This document shows positions 62,026 to 64,000 of a DNA stretch of 64,000 bases, one piece after another. The DNA is from Mycolicibacterium iranicum (GTDB lineage: Bacteria; Actinomycetota; Actinomycetes; Mycobacteriales; Mycobacteriaceae). The notes under the pieces are model-generated. The model ran no database searches and was not told the origin of the DNA. It saw only the letters and a program-made list of their open reading frames with translations. The DNA is taken from assembly GCF_002101705.1 (NCBI RefSeq), contig NZ_LQPC01000032.1, positions 62,001-126,000 of the forward strand, written 5' to 3'. The position numbers and the translations under genes were made by a program. Position 1 is the stretch's first letter; every line of letters starts with the position of its first letter.

Positions 62026-62469
62026 ATGACCCGCGACGTCTTCGACGACAAGCTGTTGGCGCTGCTCGCAGGAAACTCGCTGGGGGTTCTGGCCACGATC
62101 AAGCGCGATGGCCGAGCTCAGCTGTCGAACGTCTCTTACCACTTCGACGCGCGCAACCTGACGATCGCGGTCTCCATCACCGAACCGCGCGCCAAGACAC
62201 GCAATCTACGCCGCGACCCCCGCGCCGCGATCCATGTCAGCTCGGATGACGGATGGGCCTACGCCGTCGCAGAAGGCGACGCCGTCCTGACCCCGCCCGC
62301 CGCCAACCCCCACGACGACACCGTCGAGGGCCTCGTGGACCTCTACCGCAAGCTTGCCGGGGAGCATCCGGACTGGGACGACTACCGCAGAGCGATGGTC
62401 GACGACCGGCGGGTGCTGATGACACTGCCGATCTCGCATGTGTACGGCATGCCCCCGGGAAAGCGCTGA
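62026..62469 (+). CDS. PPOX-class F420-dependent oxidoreductase (Rv1155-like)
   Basis: 147 aa, ATG 62026, divergent from the methyltransferase pair (34 nt). FDDKLLALLAGNSLGVLATIKRDGRAQLSNVSYHFD, VSITEPRAKTRNLRRDPRAAIHV and DWDDYRRAMVDDRRVLMTLPISHVYGMPPG follow Rv1155, a split-barrel dimer that binds F420. The known protein binds F420 without a settled substrate. Confidence 0.92.
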   Translation: MTRDVFDDKLLALLAGNSLGVLATIKRDGRAQLSNVSYHFDARNLTIAVSITEPRAKTRNLRRDPRAAIHVSSDDGWAYAVAEGDAVLTPPAANPHDDTVEGLVDLYRKLAGEHPDWDDYRRAMVDDRRVLMTLPISHVYGMPPGKR

Positions 62470-62507
62470 GCGCTCGAATTCGGTCCCGTCGGGACTACGC
62501 TGCCGGT

Positions 62508-62693
62508 ATGGCATCGAAAGAGTCCGACCAGCCTGCCGAGGACGACAACAAGCGCAAGTTTCGCGAAGCGCTGGAGCGCAAGAATGCCAACGCGGCGAAA
62601 GGGTCCGCCCACAAGGACGGCGGTGCAAGGTCGTCCAAGGGTGCGCACGGGCCCGTCGAGAACCGCCGAGAGTTCCGTCGCAAGAGCGGTTAG
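62508..62693 (+). CDS. DUF5302 small charged protein
   Basis: 61 aa from ATG 62508; the longer frame upstream overlaps the PPOX gene. Sequence is polar and basic (DDNKRKFREALERKNANAAKG, ENRREFRRKSG), as in the DUF5302 family that follows Rv1155 in mycobacteria. Probably disordered; function unknown. Confidence 0.75.
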   Translation: MASKESDQPAEDDNKRKFREALERKNANAAKGSAHKDGGARSSKGAHGPVENRREFRRKSG

Positions 62694-63066
62694 TGGGCAT
62701 GTCTTCGCGGTAATCCGCCCACTCTGACGTGCAACCCACGGTGGCCGGCGTCTCTCCATGCTTCTGCTGCGTCCTAGTAATTTGCCTGTTTCGTTGGTTC
62801 ACTGTTACCCGTGTGCCAACTTTATGCACGTAGCCAGCCGCCCAATGGTTTGCTATTTGCTCATTCCAGCGCGTTAATTCCACTAAGATGCCTTTGTGTG
62901 ATGATCAGCAACAATTGCCAAATTCTTACATTTGGGACTGTGGGGCGGCGGGCGCGAGTCGGCGATGGCAGACTGCTAAATAGCTGCGTAACCCGACTTG
63001 GGCTCACTGACAGGGGGCCGGCGCCGCCGTGGGCATCGCCCAGCCGTTTCAGTGGAGGACTTGATC
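62694..63066. other. Intergenic region before the desaturase
   Basis: About 370 nt with no supported gene. The middle (62760-62940) is markedly AT-richer than the rest of the window, with several short A/T runs. It probably holds the desaturase promoter; it could also mark the edge of an acquired segment. GGAGG at 63053-63057 is the ribosome site of the next gene. Confidence 0.5.
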
Positions 63067-64000
63067 GTGGCGATTACGGACATCGTCGGCTACTCCCACC
63101 TCACGCCAGGGGACCTGGACACGCTGACCGACGAACTCGATGCGATTCGGCGAGATGTCCAGGACACACTCGGAACTTCCGACGCCGCATACATCCACCG
63201 TGTCATTCGCTTTCAGCGCCTGCTTGAACTGACCTCGAGGCTGTCGATACTGTGCCCGTGGCGCGGCGTTCGGTGGCTGGGAGTCATCGGCCTGGCGGTC
63301 GCCAAATCGGTCGAGAATATGGAACTCGGGCACAACATCGGCCACGGGCAATGGGACTGGATGAACGATCCCGAAATCCATTCGGCAACTTGGGAATGGG
63401 ACATGGTCGGGGTGTCAGCTCAGTGGCGTTACGCCCACAACTACGAGCATCACCAGTTCACGAACGTCCTCGGCAAGGACTACGACATCGGTTGGGATGT
63501 CCTGCGTGTCACGCGCGATCAGCCCTGGGAATGGCGTCACGCATTCCAGCCGCTGCAGAGCCTGCTGCTCGCCGCGACATTCGAATGGGCAATCGCCCTC
63601 TACGGCCTGGCCTCGGACTGCCGTCGCTTCGACAGTGCTGCGCAGCGCAAGGCGGTGGTGTCCCGTGTCGCTATCAAGATTCAGCGCCAGATCGTGAAGG
63701 ACTTCCTTGTGTTCCCGCTCCTGGCGGGCGGGCGACGGGCACAGGTGCTTCGGGCGACGTTGACGGCAAACGTCCTACGCAACCTCTGGACGCATGCGGT
63801 AATCGTGTGCGGTCATTTCCCTGACGGCGCAGAGAAGTTCACACCCGAAAGCATCGGCGACGAGCGCCGCCCACAGTGGTATCTGCGGCAGATGCTGGGT
63901 ACGGCCAACTTCGACGCAGGGCGATTGTTGGCATTTGCTAGCGGCCACCTCTGTTATCAAATCGAACACCACCTCTTTCCAGACTTACCCAGCAGTCGAT
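63067..64000 (+). CDS. Membrane fatty-acid desaturase (acyl-CoA/acyl-lipid type), truncated at window end
   Basis: GTG 63067, with GGAGG 8 nt upstream; 311 codons lie in the window and the frame is still open at 64000. All three histidine boxes of membrane diiron desaturases are present: HNIGH (89-93), HNYEHH (124-129) and QIEHHLFP (His301, His302). The Q in the third box and the spacing resemble linoleoyl-CoA-desaturase/DesA3-like proteins (Rv3229c group) that put a double bond into stearoyl- or longer acyl-CoA. An electron-donating oxidoreductase often adjoins in mycobacteria and may lie beyond the window. Confidence 0.9.
   Translation, partial: MAITDIVGYSHLTPGDLDTLTDELDAIRRDVQDTLGTSDAAYIHRVIRFQRLLELTSRLSILCPWRGVRWLGVIGLAVAKSVENMELGHNIGHGQWDWMNDPEIHSATWEWDMVGVSAQWRYAHNYEHHQFTNVLGKDYDIGWDVLRVTRDQPWEWRHAFQPLQSLLLAATFEWAIALYGLASDCRRFDSAAQRKAVVSRVAIKIQRQIVKDFLVFPLLAGGRRAQVLRATLTANVLRNLWTHAVIVCGHFPDGAEKFTPESIGDERRPQWYLRQMLGTANFDAGRLLAFASGHLCYQIEHHLFPDLPSSR

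Overview
The window looks like chromosomal DNA of a fast-growing environmental mycobacterium (Mycolicibacterium-type). The signs are high GC, many GTG starts with 1-4 nt stop/start overlaps, a complete mce operon (two yrbE, mceA-F, two mam genes), an arr rifamycin ADP-ribosyltransferase, F420/deazaflavin enzymes, WS/DGAT, Mcr and MmpL-type lipid proteins, and a PGRS-like glycine-rich protein without a PE domain. From memory of gene families, the left edge (DUF6542-ychF), the cyclase at 10.2-11.0 kb, the mcr block (50.7-54.5 kb) and the sirtuin-GntR-O-methyltransferase-PPOX-DUF5302 block (59.1-62.7 kb) follow the order of the M. tuberculosis Rv1111c to Rv1155 region. Large lipid-metabolism blocks sit between them.

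Layout: 1-2.8 kb, the end of a penicillin-binding protein, a DUF6542 membrane protein and ychF. 2.75-4.55 kb, an unusual array: the 3' end of ychF occurs four times (R1-R4), each spacer carries one small gene (HNH nuclease, secreted protein, VOC protein), and no recombinase is present. 4.6-12.4 kb, small metabolic and unknown genes, including arr with a 37-bp palindrome resembling the rifamycin-associated element. 12.4-16.9 kb, a kinase/M23-like/class-III aminotransferase fusion coupled to an alpha/beta hydrolase, divergent from a TetR gene. 17.6-28.4 kb, the mce operon, then a WS/DGAT-like gene. 29.7-34.3 kb, TetR, a frameshifted carotenoid oxygenase, DoxX and DUF3556. 34.4-40.98 kb, a GntR, the PGRS-like protein, a LuxC/LuxE-like pair and a CoA-transferase. 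41-44.2 kb, a thiolase/enoyl-CoA hydratase/acyl-CoA dehydrogenase operon. 44.3-50.5 kb, a FAS1 protein, SDR-TetR, gamma-carbonic anhydrase, CPBP protease and an MFS pump. 50.6-54.5 kb, an ECH divergent from mcr-SDR-nitronate monooxygenase. 54.5-59 kb, DoxX, then MmpL-TetR-methyltransferase. 59.1-62.7 kb, the Rv1151c-Rv1155-like block. 63.07 kb to the edge, a fatty-acid desaturase cut by the window.

How the genes may work together (inference): much of the region is for lipid uptake and turnover, with several TetR genes lying next to near-perfect palindromes. One 13-bp palindrome (ACCCA-N3-TGGGT, shared flanks) occurs both upstream of the TetR gene at 16285 and upstream of the mce operon. It could join import by the Mce system to the hydrolase and kinase/phospho-lyase-like enzyme on the other side of that TetR. 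No tRNA, rRNA, CRISPR array, IS transposase or phage integrase was seen.
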